Below are positions 5,043 through 11,493 of a stretch of 16,581 nt of DNA, piece by piece. Each line of letters begins with the position of its first letter. Position 1 is the stretch's first letter. The stretch comes from JBCDBH01 sp039184055 (GTDB lineage: Bacteria > Acidobacteriota > Thermoanaerobaculia > Multivoradales > J023), in contig JBCDBH010000101.1 in the NCBI GenBank assembly GCA_039184055.1, positions 1 to 16,581 on the forward strand. Direction: 5' to 3'. The notes under the pieces were generated by a model, which had not been told where the DNA came from, did not search any database, and saw only the letters and a list, made by a program, of their open reading frames with translations. The position numbers were made by a program, and so were the translations under genes.

Positions 5043-7340
5043 ATGACCGATCCCACTCACGCTCTTTCTTCGTCCGCTGACCCATCCTCGACCTCGCGAC
5101 CACGCATCGCGTCACGCCGTGCCGGCTTGGCGCTCGAGGTCTTGCCGGGCCGCTTCGGCATTTGCCGGTTGCGACCGGATGCGCCGCCACCCATGTGGGC
5201 GTTCGAAAGTACATTCACCAGCGTGTCGCGCAGCGGCCAGGAGCTCTCGGTCGTTTGTGATCAGGATGTGATTCCGGATCACGTTCGCGCCGAGCGCGGG
5301 TGGCGTGCGCTGCGTGTGCTCGGACCGCTCGATTTCTCGTTGGTGGGGGTGTTGGCGGCGATCGCCACGCCGCTCGCCGAGCACAAAGTGAGCATGTTCG
5401 CGGTGTCGACATTCGATACCGATTACATCCTGGTTCGAGACAAGAACCTCGAACAGGCGATCGTCGCGCTCGAGGAAGCGGGGCACCGCTTCGACGCCGA
5501 GCCGCTACCGGCGCCCAAGCGTCCGAAGAAGAAAGCGGAGGGCGAGCCCAAGCGGCGGAAGCGTCGTCGCCGTCGTCGCGAGGACGATGGTGAGGCTGGT
5601 GAAGCGCGCAAGAGCGAGGAGTCGGAGGCTCGTCCGAAGGGTCCGGAGCGTCGTCGCCGTCGCCGCGAGGATGATGGTGAGGCTGGTGAAGCGCGCAAGA
5701 GTGAGGAGTCGGAGGCTCGTCCGAAGGGTCCGGAGCGTCGTCGGCGCCGCAAGCCGGAGCGCAGCGCGGCACCGTCGGAAGACGAGCGACCGCGGCGCGA
5801 GCGTGACGTCGAGACCGAGCGTCCCGAGCGAGAAGCACGGGCCGAGACGAGACGGACCGAGACGATGGAGCGTCCCGCGGGTCGTGAGCCTGACCGTGAC
5901 GAGGGTGACGGCGCCGAAACGCCGCCGAAACGGCGTCGACGTCGGCGCCGACGGCCGCGCAGCGTCGAGTCGGAACGCACCGAGGAGAGGATCGCGAAGG
6001 ACGAGGGCGATCGCGACGAGGAGACGCCTCGCGACGACGTCGCGGCGCCGGTCGAGCGCGTCGCGCCACCTGCCATCGAGGACCGCGAGCCGCCTGTCAT
6101 CGACAGCGACGAGGACGAGGATCCTCGGGCCGAAGGCTTGTTCACCGGCGCGATTCCACAACACGACGTGGAGACCACCGACGACTCGTTCGATGCTCTC
6201 GGTTTGAGCAAGCTGATTCTCGACCGGATCACCGAAGTCGGTTTCGCTCATCCGACACCGATTCAGCGCGCGGTGATTCCCGACGCGCTGGCGGGGAGCG
6301 ATGTCATCGGCCTGGCTGAAACGGGCTCGGGCAAGACCGCGGCCTTCGTGCTGCCGATGGCCGAGCGTTTGACTCACGGGCGTGGCGTCCGCGGGCTGAT
6401 CCTCTGCCCGACACGTGAGATCGCCATGCAAACCAAGGCGTTTCTCGACACCGTCGGGCACGGTCACGCGCTCGATACCGCTTGCATCATCGGCGGGGTG
6501 AAGATCGGTCCGCAGATGAAGCATCTGCGCGGGCTGCCGGACATTCTGGTGGCGACCCCCGGGCGGATGCTCGACCATCTCGAGCGGGGGACCGCCGATC
6601 TCGGTGAGATCGAGATGCTGGTGCTCGACGAAGCCGATCACATGCTCGACCTCGGTTTTCTGCCGCAGATCCAGTCGATTCTCGAACAGCTACCCAGTGA
6701 GCGGCAGACGATGATGTTCTCGGCCACCATGCCGCCGCCGATCGAGCGGTTGGCGGGTCAATTCATGCGTCAACCGACCCGGCACGATTTTCTGCCCGCC
6801 GGTCGCGCCGCGCGTGGCATCGAGCATCGTCTCTATCTGGTGCGCGAAGAGCGCAAGCTCGACTGCCTCTTGGCGCTCCTGAGCGAGGTGCCGGGTACGA
6901 CGCTGGTGTTCACGCGACGCAAGGTCGACGCCGAGTGGCTGTCTCGACAGCTCGAGCAAAATGATCTCGAGGTCACCCGCATCCACTCCGATCGGAGTCA
7001 GGGTCAGCGGGTGAAAGCTCTGCGTGGCTTCCGCGAGGGTGCGCACCGTGTGCTGGTGGCGACCGACGTCGCGGCGCGTGGCATCGACATTCCGCGTCTC
7101 GAGCACGTGGTGAATTTCGGCTTCCCCGACATCGTCGAGGACTATATTCACCGCGCTGGACGGACCGCGCGTGGCTCGGCGGCCGGCATCGTGTCGTCGA
7201 TCGGTACCTGGCAGGACAAGATCACCATCCGCGATATCGAGGCGGTGTTGGGATTTTCGCTGCCACGCAAGACCGCGCCGGGGGTCGAGCCTTATATCGA
7301 GCTCAAACCGCGTAAGACCATCCGTCGCCGTCTACTCTGA
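5043..7340 (+). CDS. DEAD-box RNA helicase with N-terminal ACT-like domain (fusion) and long charged linker
   Basis: ATP-dependent RNA helicase of 765 residues, far longer than RhlE-type proteins. The C-terminal core (about 378-745) has all motifs: Q-motif ending PTPIQ, AETGSGKT (425-432), PTREIAMQ, TPGR, DEAD (529-532), SAT (560-562), LVFTRRK, ATDVAARGID and HRAGRTAR (703-710). So it should be active. Residues about 30-150 are another domain: ELSVVC, then ERGWRALRVLGPLDFSLVGV, then STFDTDYILV. These match, from memory, the stand-alone ACT-domain family COG3603. Between them lies a 225-residue Arg/Glu-rich linker, likely disordered and RNA-binding, with an exact 29-residue repeat. The ATG at 5043 has only a distant GGAG; no better start is seen, and the ACT part requires one near here. 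gluQ follows after five bases. Confidence 0.92.
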   Translation: MTDPTHALSSSADPSSTSRPRIASRRAGLALEVLPGRFGICRLRPDAPPPMWAFESTFTSVSRSGQELSVVCDQDVIPDHVRAERGWRALRVLGPLDFSLVGVLAAIATPLAEHKVSMFAVSTFDTDYILVRDKNLEQAIVALEEAGHRFDAEPLPAPKRPKKKAEGEPKRRKRRRRRREDDGEAGEARKSEESEARPKGPERRRRRREDDGEAGEARKSEESEARPKGPERRRRRKPERSAAPSEDERPRRERDVETERPEREARAETRRTETMERPAGREPDRDEGDGAETPPKRRRRRRRRPRSVESERTEERIAKDEGDRDEETPRDDVAAPVERVAPPAIEDREPPVIDSDEDEDPRAEGLFTGAIPQHDVETTDDSFDALGLSKLILDRITEVGFAHPTPIQRAVIPDALAGSDVIGLAETGSGKTAAFVLPMAERLTHGRGVRGLILCPTREIAMQTKAFLDTVGHGHALDTACIIGGVKIGPQMKHLRGLPDILVATPGRMLDHLERGTADLGEIEMLVLDEADHMLDLGFLPQIQSILEQLPSERQTMMFSATMPPPIERLAGQFMRQPTRHDFLPAGRAARGIEHRLYLVREERKLDCLLALLSEVPGTTLVFTRRKVDAEWLSRQLEQNDLEVTRIHSDRSQGQRVKALRGFREGAHRVLVATDVAARGIDIPRLEHVVNFGFPDIVEDYIHRAGRTARGSAAGIVSSIGTWQDKITIRDIEAVLGFSLPRKTAPGVEPYIELKPRKTIRRRLL
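5562..5750 (+). repeat. 87-bp tandem duplication inside the helicase linker
   Basis: Copies at 5562-5648 and 5649-5735, plus the first bases of a third up to about 5750. The full copies differ at three positions by my count, all third codon positions (CGT/CGC, GAC/GAT, AGC/AGT), so the 29-residue protein repeat is identical. Each copy has a run of five arginines, an acidic segment and the KSEESEARPKGPE stretch. Confidence 0.93.
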
Positions 7341-7345
7341 GTCCG

Positions 7346-8272
7346 GTGGAGGTCGGTCGGTTCGCTCCCACGACTTCGGGACCCGCCCATCCAGGCACGC
7401 TGCTCGCCGCATTGCTCGCCTGGCTCGACGCGCGCCATCGCGGCGCGCGTTTTCTTTTGCGTCTCGAAGATCTCGATCCCGAACGGACGACGCCGCAACG
7501 GGGTCGGGAGATGATCGAGCAGCTCACCTGGTTCGGTCTCGATTGGGACGATCTCATCTGGCAGAGCACGGCCGCGGCCCGTCATCGCCAAGCGCTCGAC
7601 ACCCTCGCCGCCGACGGTCATCTTTATTTTTGTACCTGCTCGCGTCGACAGATCCGCGAACACGGGCGGACCATTCCGGGTGGTGGCTATCGCTATCCGG
7701 GAACCTGTCGGGAACGGCCGTTGCCGATCGATTGGCGTGAGCGCACGCACGACGCGGTGATTCGTCTTCGTCTCGAACCCGGTGTCGAGACGATTCCTGA
7801 CGAGAGCGGGCTCGATCTGTCGCTCGATCCGTGGCACGTCCACGGCGATCCGATCGTTCGGCGTCGCGATGGCGCGGTGGCCTACAACCTCGCGGTGGTG
7901 GTGGACGACGCGGCGGCTGACGTGACCCGCGTGGTGCGCGGGCGAGATCTGGCCAGCTCGACGGCGACCCAGCACCGGATCGCCACCCTGCTCGGTCTTC
8001 CCGAGCCGACGTACCGTCACCACTTCCTGTTGCTCGAAGACCATCGTGGCAAGTTGTCGAAGAGTGGCAAGTCGGTCGGCGTGCCCGAGCTGCGTGAGCG
8101 CTATCGTCCCGTCGAGCTCTGCGGGGTGCTGGCTTGCTATGCCGGGCTGCTCGAGCGACCGGATGCGATCGAACCGCGTCGATTGCTCGACGGTTTCCAG
8201 TGGTCACGCGTCCGCACCGATGATCTGGAGATCGTTTGGGACGGTGAGTCTTTGCAGCGGGTCGCGTCCTAG
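7346..8272 (+). CDS. gluQ: Glutamyl-Q tRNA(Asp) synthetase
   Basis: Paralogue of glutamyl-tRNA synthetase without an anticodon-binding domain; it attaches glutamate to the queuosine at position 34 of tRNA(Asp). At 308 residues it has the family length. Visible: GRFAPTTSGPAHPG with the HxG signature at 15-17, RLEDLDPER, the zinc site CTC (Cys96, Cys98) with Tyr117 and Cys121, then RRRDGAVAYNLAVVVDDAAADVTRVVRGRDL-type catalytic core and KLSKS at 236-240. The zinc pattern C-x-C...Y-x3-C is diagnostic for GluQ-RS rather than GluRS. The GTG start lies five bases after the helicase stop, so expression is probably coupled; the E. coli partner dksA is absent here. It implies that the organism has queuosine in tRNA(Asp). 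Confidence 0.92.
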   Translation: MEVGRFAPTTSGPAHPGTLLAALLAWLDARHRGARFLLRLEDLDPERTTPQRGREMIEQLTWFGLDWDDLIWQSTAAARHRQALDTLAADGHLYFCTCSRRQIREHGRTIPGGGYRYPGTCRERPLPIDWRERTHDAVIRLRLEPGVETIPDESGLDLSLDPWHVHGDPIVRRRDGAVAYNLAVVVDDAAADVTRVVRGRDLASSTATQHRIATLLGLPEPTYRHHFLLLEDHRGKLSKSGKSVGVPELRERYRPVELCGVLACYAGLLERPDAIEPRRLLDGFQWSRVRTDDLEIVWDGESLQRVAS

Positions 8273-8303
8273 GGTCGGGCGTCGCGTTCGTCGGTGGGGA
8301 AGG

Positions 8304-8327
8304 AAAAATGCCCCGGCGAACCGGGGC
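8304..8327 (-). terminator. Intrinsic terminator, minus strand (distal of two)
   Basis: On the minus strand: GCCCCGG, loop TTCG, CCGGGGC, then A and five T. A seven-bp perfect G/C stem with a stable UUCG-type tetraloop followed by a U-run. On the plus strand the same hairpin is followed by A and G bases, so it cannot serve gluQ as an intrinsic terminator. Confidence 0.75.
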
Positions 8328-8336
8328 GCGAAAAGG

Positions 8337-8363
8337 AAAAAAGCCGGCCGGGGGAACGGCCGG
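8337..8363 (-). terminator. Intrinsic terminator, minus strand (proximal of two)
   Basis: On the minus strand: CCGGCCG, loop TTCCCC, CGGCCGG, then C, six T, CC and four T. The seven-bp G/C stem plus long U-tract is a textbook rho-independent terminator. It comes first for a leftward transcript, with the UUCG-type one 10 bases behind it as backup. Confidence 0.78.
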
Positions 8364-8434
8364 GGAGGTTGAACGTACGACGGTGGCGGGCGGCGCCTCG
8401 ACCCGGTACGCCCGGGTTCTGGAAGGACACGTTA

Positions 8435-8561
8435 GGAAGACATCGAGGTACCGGCCTACCTGCCGTCATGAGATACAACGTCGATTCTCGGCTGAACCCG
8501 CCAGATGACCGTCTTGTCACGGTCCGGGCGCCGCCGATAGGATCGAGATGTATCGTCTTTC
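8435..8561. other. Potential structured RNA: three-way junction
   Basis: Closing stem GGAAGAC (8435-8441) with GTCTTTC (8555-8561); side hairpin AGGTA/TACCT (8446-8450, 8457-8461) with a six-base loop; long rod of nested helices GATAC/GTATC (8472, 8550), TCGAT/ATCGA (8481, 8542), TCGGC/GCCGA (8488, 8533), CCCG/CGGG (8497, 8525) and GACCGT/ACGGTC (8507, 8519), loop 8513-8518. All rod pairs are Watson-Crick, so the rod folds from either strand; the closing stem has one G-U pair on the plus strand that becomes A-C on the minus strand. It could be the leader of pntAA or part of a minus-strand RNA. Confidence 0.5.
8514..8543 (+). promoter_or_regulatory. Possible pnt operon promoter
   Basis: TTGTCA (8514-8519) and TAGGAT (8538-8543) with an 18-base spacer, matching five and four of six consensus bases. 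Transcription would start near 8550, leaving a leader of about 64 bases. The inverted repeat GACCGT-N6-ACGGTC (8507-8524) overlaps the -35 box and could be an operator. This reading competes with the view that the same bases form an RNA structure on the plus strand. Confidence 0.35.
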
Positions 8562-8613
8562 AAATCCAAGCGACACGTTGGCTGTCGGTCATCGTGCGCC
8601 GCCGGAGGTGTCG

Positions 8614-9747
8614 ATGGTCCAGGTATTTGTTCCCAAGGAGACACGGGCGGGTGAAACGCGGGTCGCCGCGACCCCGGAGACCGTCAAGAAGATGATCGCC
8701 GCCGGGTTGTCGGTTCGTGTCGAACCCGACGCTGGCGCGGCATCGTTCATTTCGGATCAAGCCTTTGTCGATGCCGGCGCCGAGATCGGCGCGGATTCGG
8801 CCGACGCCGACATGGTGCTGCGGGTGACTGCTCCGGCGGTCGACGACGTGGCGCGGATGAAAGAAGCGTCTGTGCTGATCGCGCTCTTGGCGCCGCATCA
8901 GAATCTCGACGTCGTCGCGGCGTTGCGTGATCGCAAGCTGAGCGCGCTGGCGATGGAGCTCGTTCCCCGCATCACCCGTGCGCAGAGCATGGACGCCTTG
9001 TCGTCTCAGGCGTCGATCGCCGGCTACAAGGCGGTGCTGCTCGCCGCGGTACGGCTGCCCAAGTACTTTCCGCTGCTGATGACCGCCGCCGGCACCATCA
9101 AACCGGCGCGCGTCGTGGTGATGGGTGCCGGTGTCGCCGGCTTGCAGGCCATCGCGACCGCCAAGCGGCTCGGCGCCGTGGTCGAAGTGTCCGATATTCG
9201 CGAAGTGGTCAAAGAGCAGATCGAATCGCTCGGCGCCAAGTTCATTCCATTGCCCCAGGTCGACGAGAAGGGCGAAGGCGAAGGCGGTTACGCGCGTCAG
9301 ATGTCCGAGGCGTACCTCGCGGAACAGCGGGCGATCGTCACCGGGCACGTCAGCAACGCGGATGTCGTCGTGTGCACGGCCTTGGTGCCGGGCAAGAAGG
9401 CGCCGGTGCTGGTGACCCGAGAGATGGTCGAAGGCATGAAGACCGGCTCGGTGATCGTCGATCTGGCGGTCGAGCAGGGTGGTAATTGCGAGCTGTCCCG
9501 CCCCGGCGAAGACGTCGATCACGGTGGCGTGACCATTCTCGGCCCGGCCAATGTGCCCGCTTCGATGCCGGTCGACGGCAGTCAACTCTACGCGCGCAAT
9601 ATCTGGGCGTTGATCCAGCCCCTGGTGGGTGAAGAGGGCATCACGATCGACCTCGAAGACGAGGTGGTGGATGGTGCGTTGCTGACTCACGACGGCGAGG
9701 TGCGGCACGCGCGCACCCGCGAACAGCTCGAAGGAGGCACGCCGTGA
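8614..9747 (+). CDS. pntAA: NAD(P) transhydrogenase subunit alpha, part 1 (domain I, NAD-binding)
   Basis: Soluble NAD(H)-binding domain I of the proton-translocating transhydrogenase, which passes hydride from NADH to NADP using the proton gradient. The protein of 377 residues starts with VQVFVPKETRAGETRVA, has the RQD loop residues Arg119, Gln124 and Asp127 within PRITRAQSMD, the SSQASIAGYKAV segment, and the nucleotide fold GAGVAGLQA at 171-179. I choose the ATG at 8614, with GGAGG five bases before it; an upstream ATG at 8548 would add 22 residues not present in the family and lies in the structured region. As in Rhodospirillum rubrum the alpha subunit is split in two genes; pntAB overlaps the stop as GTGA. 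Confidence 0.95.
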   Translation: MVQVFVPKETRAGETRVAATPETVKKMIAAGLSVRVEPDAGAASFISDQAFVDAGAEIGADSADADMVLRVTAPAVDDVARMKEASVLIALLAPHQNLDVVAALRDRKLSALAMELVPRITRAQSMDALSSQASIAGYKAVLLAAVRLPKYFPLLMTAAGTIKPARVVVMGAGVAGLQAIATAKRLGAVVEVSDIREVVKEQIESLGAKFIPLPQVDEKGEGEGGYARQMSEAYLAEQRAIVTGHVSNADVVVCTALVPGKKAPVLVTREMVEGMKTGSVIVDLAVEQGGNCELSRPGEDVDHGGVTILGPANVPASMPVDGSQLYARNIWALIQPLVGEEGITIDLEDEVVDGALLTHDGEVRHARTREQLEGGTP

Positions 9748-10055
9748 CCGAGGTCACCATGGGCCCATTGCTGATCGGTTTGTACGTGTTCGTGCTGGCG
9801 ATTTTCGTTGGCTTCGAGATCATCACCAAGATTCCACCGACGCTCCACACGCCTCTGATGTCGGGAGCCAACGCGATCTCGGGTATCACCATCGTCGGTG
9901 CGCTGATCGCCTCCAATAGCGAACAGGCGACCCTCGCCACCATTCTCGGTGTCTTCGCCATCATCACCGCGACCATCAACGTGGTGGGTGGATTCTTGGT
10001 CACCGATCGCATGCTCGGCATGTTCGGGAGCAAGAAAAAGAAGGGTGAGAAATGA
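9744..10055 (+). CDS. pntAB: NAD(P) transhydrogenase subunit alpha, part 2 (membrane domain)
   Basis: Small membrane subunit of 103 residues that carries the alpha-side helices of domain II. Three hydrophobic segments are visible (about 7-27, 38-57, 63-86), followed by a lysine-rich cytoplasmic end (SKKKKGEK). The segment PPTLHTPLMSGANAISGITIVGA is the strongly conserved signature of this subunit, seen here at about residues 30-53. The GTG start at 9744 has AAGGAGG seven bases upstream and overlaps the pntAA stop; its own stop overlaps the pntB start as ATGA. Such overlaps suggest fixed production of the three parts. Confidence 0.95.
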   Translation: MTEVTMGPLLIGLYVFVLAIFVGFEIITKIPPTLHTPLMSGANAISGITIVGALIASNSEQATLATILGVFAIITATINVVGGFLVTDRMLGMFGSKKKKGEK

Positions 10056-11410
10056 TCGGCGGCGATTTCATCGGCGGCGTTCTGGTTCCGGTTCTCTACC
10101 TGCTGTCCGCCGTCCTGTTCATTTTCGGTCTCAAGGGGCTGACCCGGGTCCGTTCGGCGCGGCGGGGCAATCTGACCGCCGCGTTGGCGATGCTCATCGC
10201 GGTGATCGGCACCTTGCTCGAAATAGGCACCATTCATTGGACTTGGATTCTCGTCGGTCTGGTCGTCGGTGGCTTGATCGGCGCGATCGCCGCCGTGCGG
10301 GTCGAGATGACCTCGATGCCCGAGATGGTCGCTTTGTTCAACGGCTCGGGTGGCGCTGCGTCGGCGTTGGTGGCCCTATCGGTGATCTGGCGTGAGGTGG
10401 TGGAGCAGTCCACCGGGACCACGGTCGACGCCTTGGGCACCGCCTCCGGTGTCACCACGATCCTGTCGATCCTGATCGGCACCCTGACCCTGTCGGGCTC
10501 GGTGGTGGCGTATCTCAAGCTCGCCGGCAAGATGAAGGGTGAGCCGATTCTGCTCCCCGGTCGTCACGTGATCAACGTGCTCTTGGTCGGGGGCAGTCTG
10601 ACCGTCGGCATCTGGGCGGTGTTCTCGCTCACTCAAGAGACGGGGCTGGCGACGGTGATTCTCGCCGTCACCGCGGCGGCGCTGATCCTCGGTGTGATGC
10701 TGGTCATCCCGATCGGTGGCGCCGATATGCCAGTGGTCATCTCGTTGCTCAACTCGTATTCGGGGATCGCCGCGGCGGCCACCGGTTTCGTGTTGCAGAA
10801 CAACGTCCTGGTGATCAGTGGCGCGTTGGTCGGAGCCTCGGGTTTGATCCTGACGCAGATCATGTGCGTGGCGATGAATCGCACCCTCGCCAACGTGCTC
10901 TTCGGTGGTTTTGGCGCCGAGCCGTCGGCGGCCGACAAGGGCGCGGCGCGCGATTACGGCACGGTGCGTTCGGGCGGGCCGGAAGAAGCGGCGATGGTGC
11001 TCGAAGCGGCCGAGTCGGTGATCTTCGTTCCCGGCTACGGATTGGCGGTGGCGCAGGCCCAGCATGTCGTGCGTGAGCTCGGTGAAATGCTCGAGAAAAA
11101 CGGCGCCGAGGTCACCTACGCCATCCACCCGGTGGCGGGCCGGATGCCCGGTCATATGAACGTTCTGCTCGCCGAGGCCGATGTGCCGTACGAGCAGCTC
11201 GTCGAGATGGACGAGATCAATCCCGAGTTCAAGAACACCGACGTGGTGATCATCGTCGGCGCCAACGACGTGGTCAATCCGGCCGCCGAGAAAGATCGCA
11301 ACAGTCCGATCTGGGGTATGCCGGTGCTCAAGGTGTGGGAAGCGGGCAGCGTGTTGATGATCAAACGCAGCTTGTCGCCGGGCTTCGCCGGCATCAAGAA
11401 CGAGCTGTAG
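10052..11410 (+). CDS. pntB: NAD(P) transhydrogenase subunit beta, C-terminus cut by a frameshift
   Basis: Beta subunit with several membrane helices (domain II, about residues 1-270) and the NADP(H)-binding domain III. Domain III shows VPGYGLAVAQAQH, HPVAGRMPGHMNVLLAEA, GANDVVNPAA and KRSLSPGFAGIKNEL. The reading frame stops right there at 452 residues, whereas homologues continue with about FFRDNTMMLFGDAKK and a final helix. That lost tail, VENTNTMMLFADAKK and onward, is present in the -1 frame at 11407-11493. Adding one G after the CTG at 11405-11407 restores an exact-length product of 481 residues ending at 11493. So as written the gene encodes a truncated domain III that may be unstable; a sequencing or assembly error is as likely as a true mutation. 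Start ATG overlaps the pntAB stop. Confidence 0.92.
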   Translation: MIGGDFIGGVLVPVLYLLSAVLFIFGLKGLTRVRSARRGNLTAALAMLIAVIGTLLEIGTIHWTWILVGLVVGGLIGAIAAVRVEMTSMPEMVALFNGSGGAASALVALSVIWREVVEQSTGTTVDALGTASGVTTILSILIGTLTLSGSVVAYLKLAGKMKGEPILLPGRHVINVLLVGGSLTVGIWAVFSLTQETGLATVILAVTAAALILGVMLVIPIGGADMPVVISLLNSYSGIAAAATGFVLQNNVLVISGALVGASGLILTQIMCVAMNRTLANVLFGGFGAEPSAADKGAARDYGTVRSGGPEEAAMVLEAAESVIFVPGYGLAVAQAQHVVRELGEMLEKNGAEVTYAIHPVAGRMPGHMNVLLAEADVPYEQLVEMDEINPEFKNTDVVIIVGANDVVNPAAEKDRNSPIWGMPVLKVWEAGSVLMIKRSLSPGFAGIKNEL

Positions 11411-11493
11411 AGAACACGAATACGATGATGCTCTTTGCCGACGCCAAGAAGGCGGTTCAGGGTGTGATTCGCGAGCTCAAGGAGGCTTCGTAA
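11407..11493 (+). pseudogene. pntB: Displaced C-terminal tail of pntB in the -1 frame
   Basis: Translating from GTA at 11407 gives VENTNTMMLFADAKK, then AVQGVIRELKEAS and TAA at 11491-11493. From memory, the R. rubrum/E. coli beta subunits end with DNTMMLFGDAKK or ENTHMLFGDAK and a short helix, so this is the missing end of domain III. Alone it could be made as a 22-residue peptide from the ATG at 11425, but that has no ribosome-binding site. No slippery heptamer precedes the switch point, so programmed frameshifting is unlikely. Confidence 0.85.

Larger units (their letters stand above)
8304..8561 (-). ncRNA. Candidate small RNA ending at the tandem terminators
   Basis: Inferred, not proven. 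Two strong terminators facing left need a minus-strand transcript, yet no minus-strand gene lies anywhere to the right in this window (8364-16581). The simplest source is a short RNA starting near or to the right of 8561. It would contain the three-way-junction fold at 8435-8561. The rod with internal loops, closing stem and 3'-side hairpin recalls the general layout of 6S RNA, but I recognise no conserved 6S sequence. I found no clear minus-strand promoter. The start is arbitrary. Confidence 0.35.
8273..8613. other. Structured 341-base gap between gluQ and pntAA
   Basis: No convincing protein gene: the open frames crossing it have Arg/Pro-rich composition and no family resemblance. From left to right it holds two intrinsic terminators oriented to the minus strand (8304-8327, 8337-8363), a perfect hairpin ACCCGG/CCGGGT at 8401-8417, a 127-base region able to form a three-way junction (8435-8561) and a plus-strand promoter-like pair (8514-8543) before the pntAA ribosome-binding site at 8604-8608. 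Confidence 0.8.

Noticed and set aside
5562..5750. Direct repeats considered as a CRISPR array
   Set aside because: Units are contiguous without spacers and in frame inside a gene.
5215..6641. Several long minus-strand frames over the helicase linker
   Set aside because: Arg/Ser/Ala/Leu repeats mirror the low-complexity linker; these are artefacts of GC bias.
8407..8433. GGTTCTGGAAGGACAC looks a little like the SRP RNA GGAAGGAAGC core
   Set aside because: The conserved AGCAGCC and the paired stem of SRP RNA are absent; likeness is short.
8269..8520. Minus-strand 83-residue frame in the gluQ-pntAA gap
   Set aside because: It runs through both terminators, has Arg/Pro/Gly-rich composition and no ribosome-binding site; a non-coding transcript fits better.
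8427..8579. Direct repeat ACACGTT at 8427-8433 and 8573-8579
   Set aside because: Seven bases in a small interval are within chance, and nothing else supports a site.
8548..8613. Upstream ATG for pntAA
   Set aside because: Would add 22 residues unlike the family; the ATG at 8614 has GGAGG at the right distance.
8560..9708. Open frame of 382 residues on the minus strand over pntAA
   Set aside because: His/Asp/Arg-rich composition typical of the antisense of a high-GC gene; no family resemblance, and pntAA is certain.
11396..11415. Programmed -1 frameshift in pntB
   Set aside because: No X-XXY-YYZ slippery heptamer at the switch point and no clear pseudoknot; an indel or sequence error is simpler.
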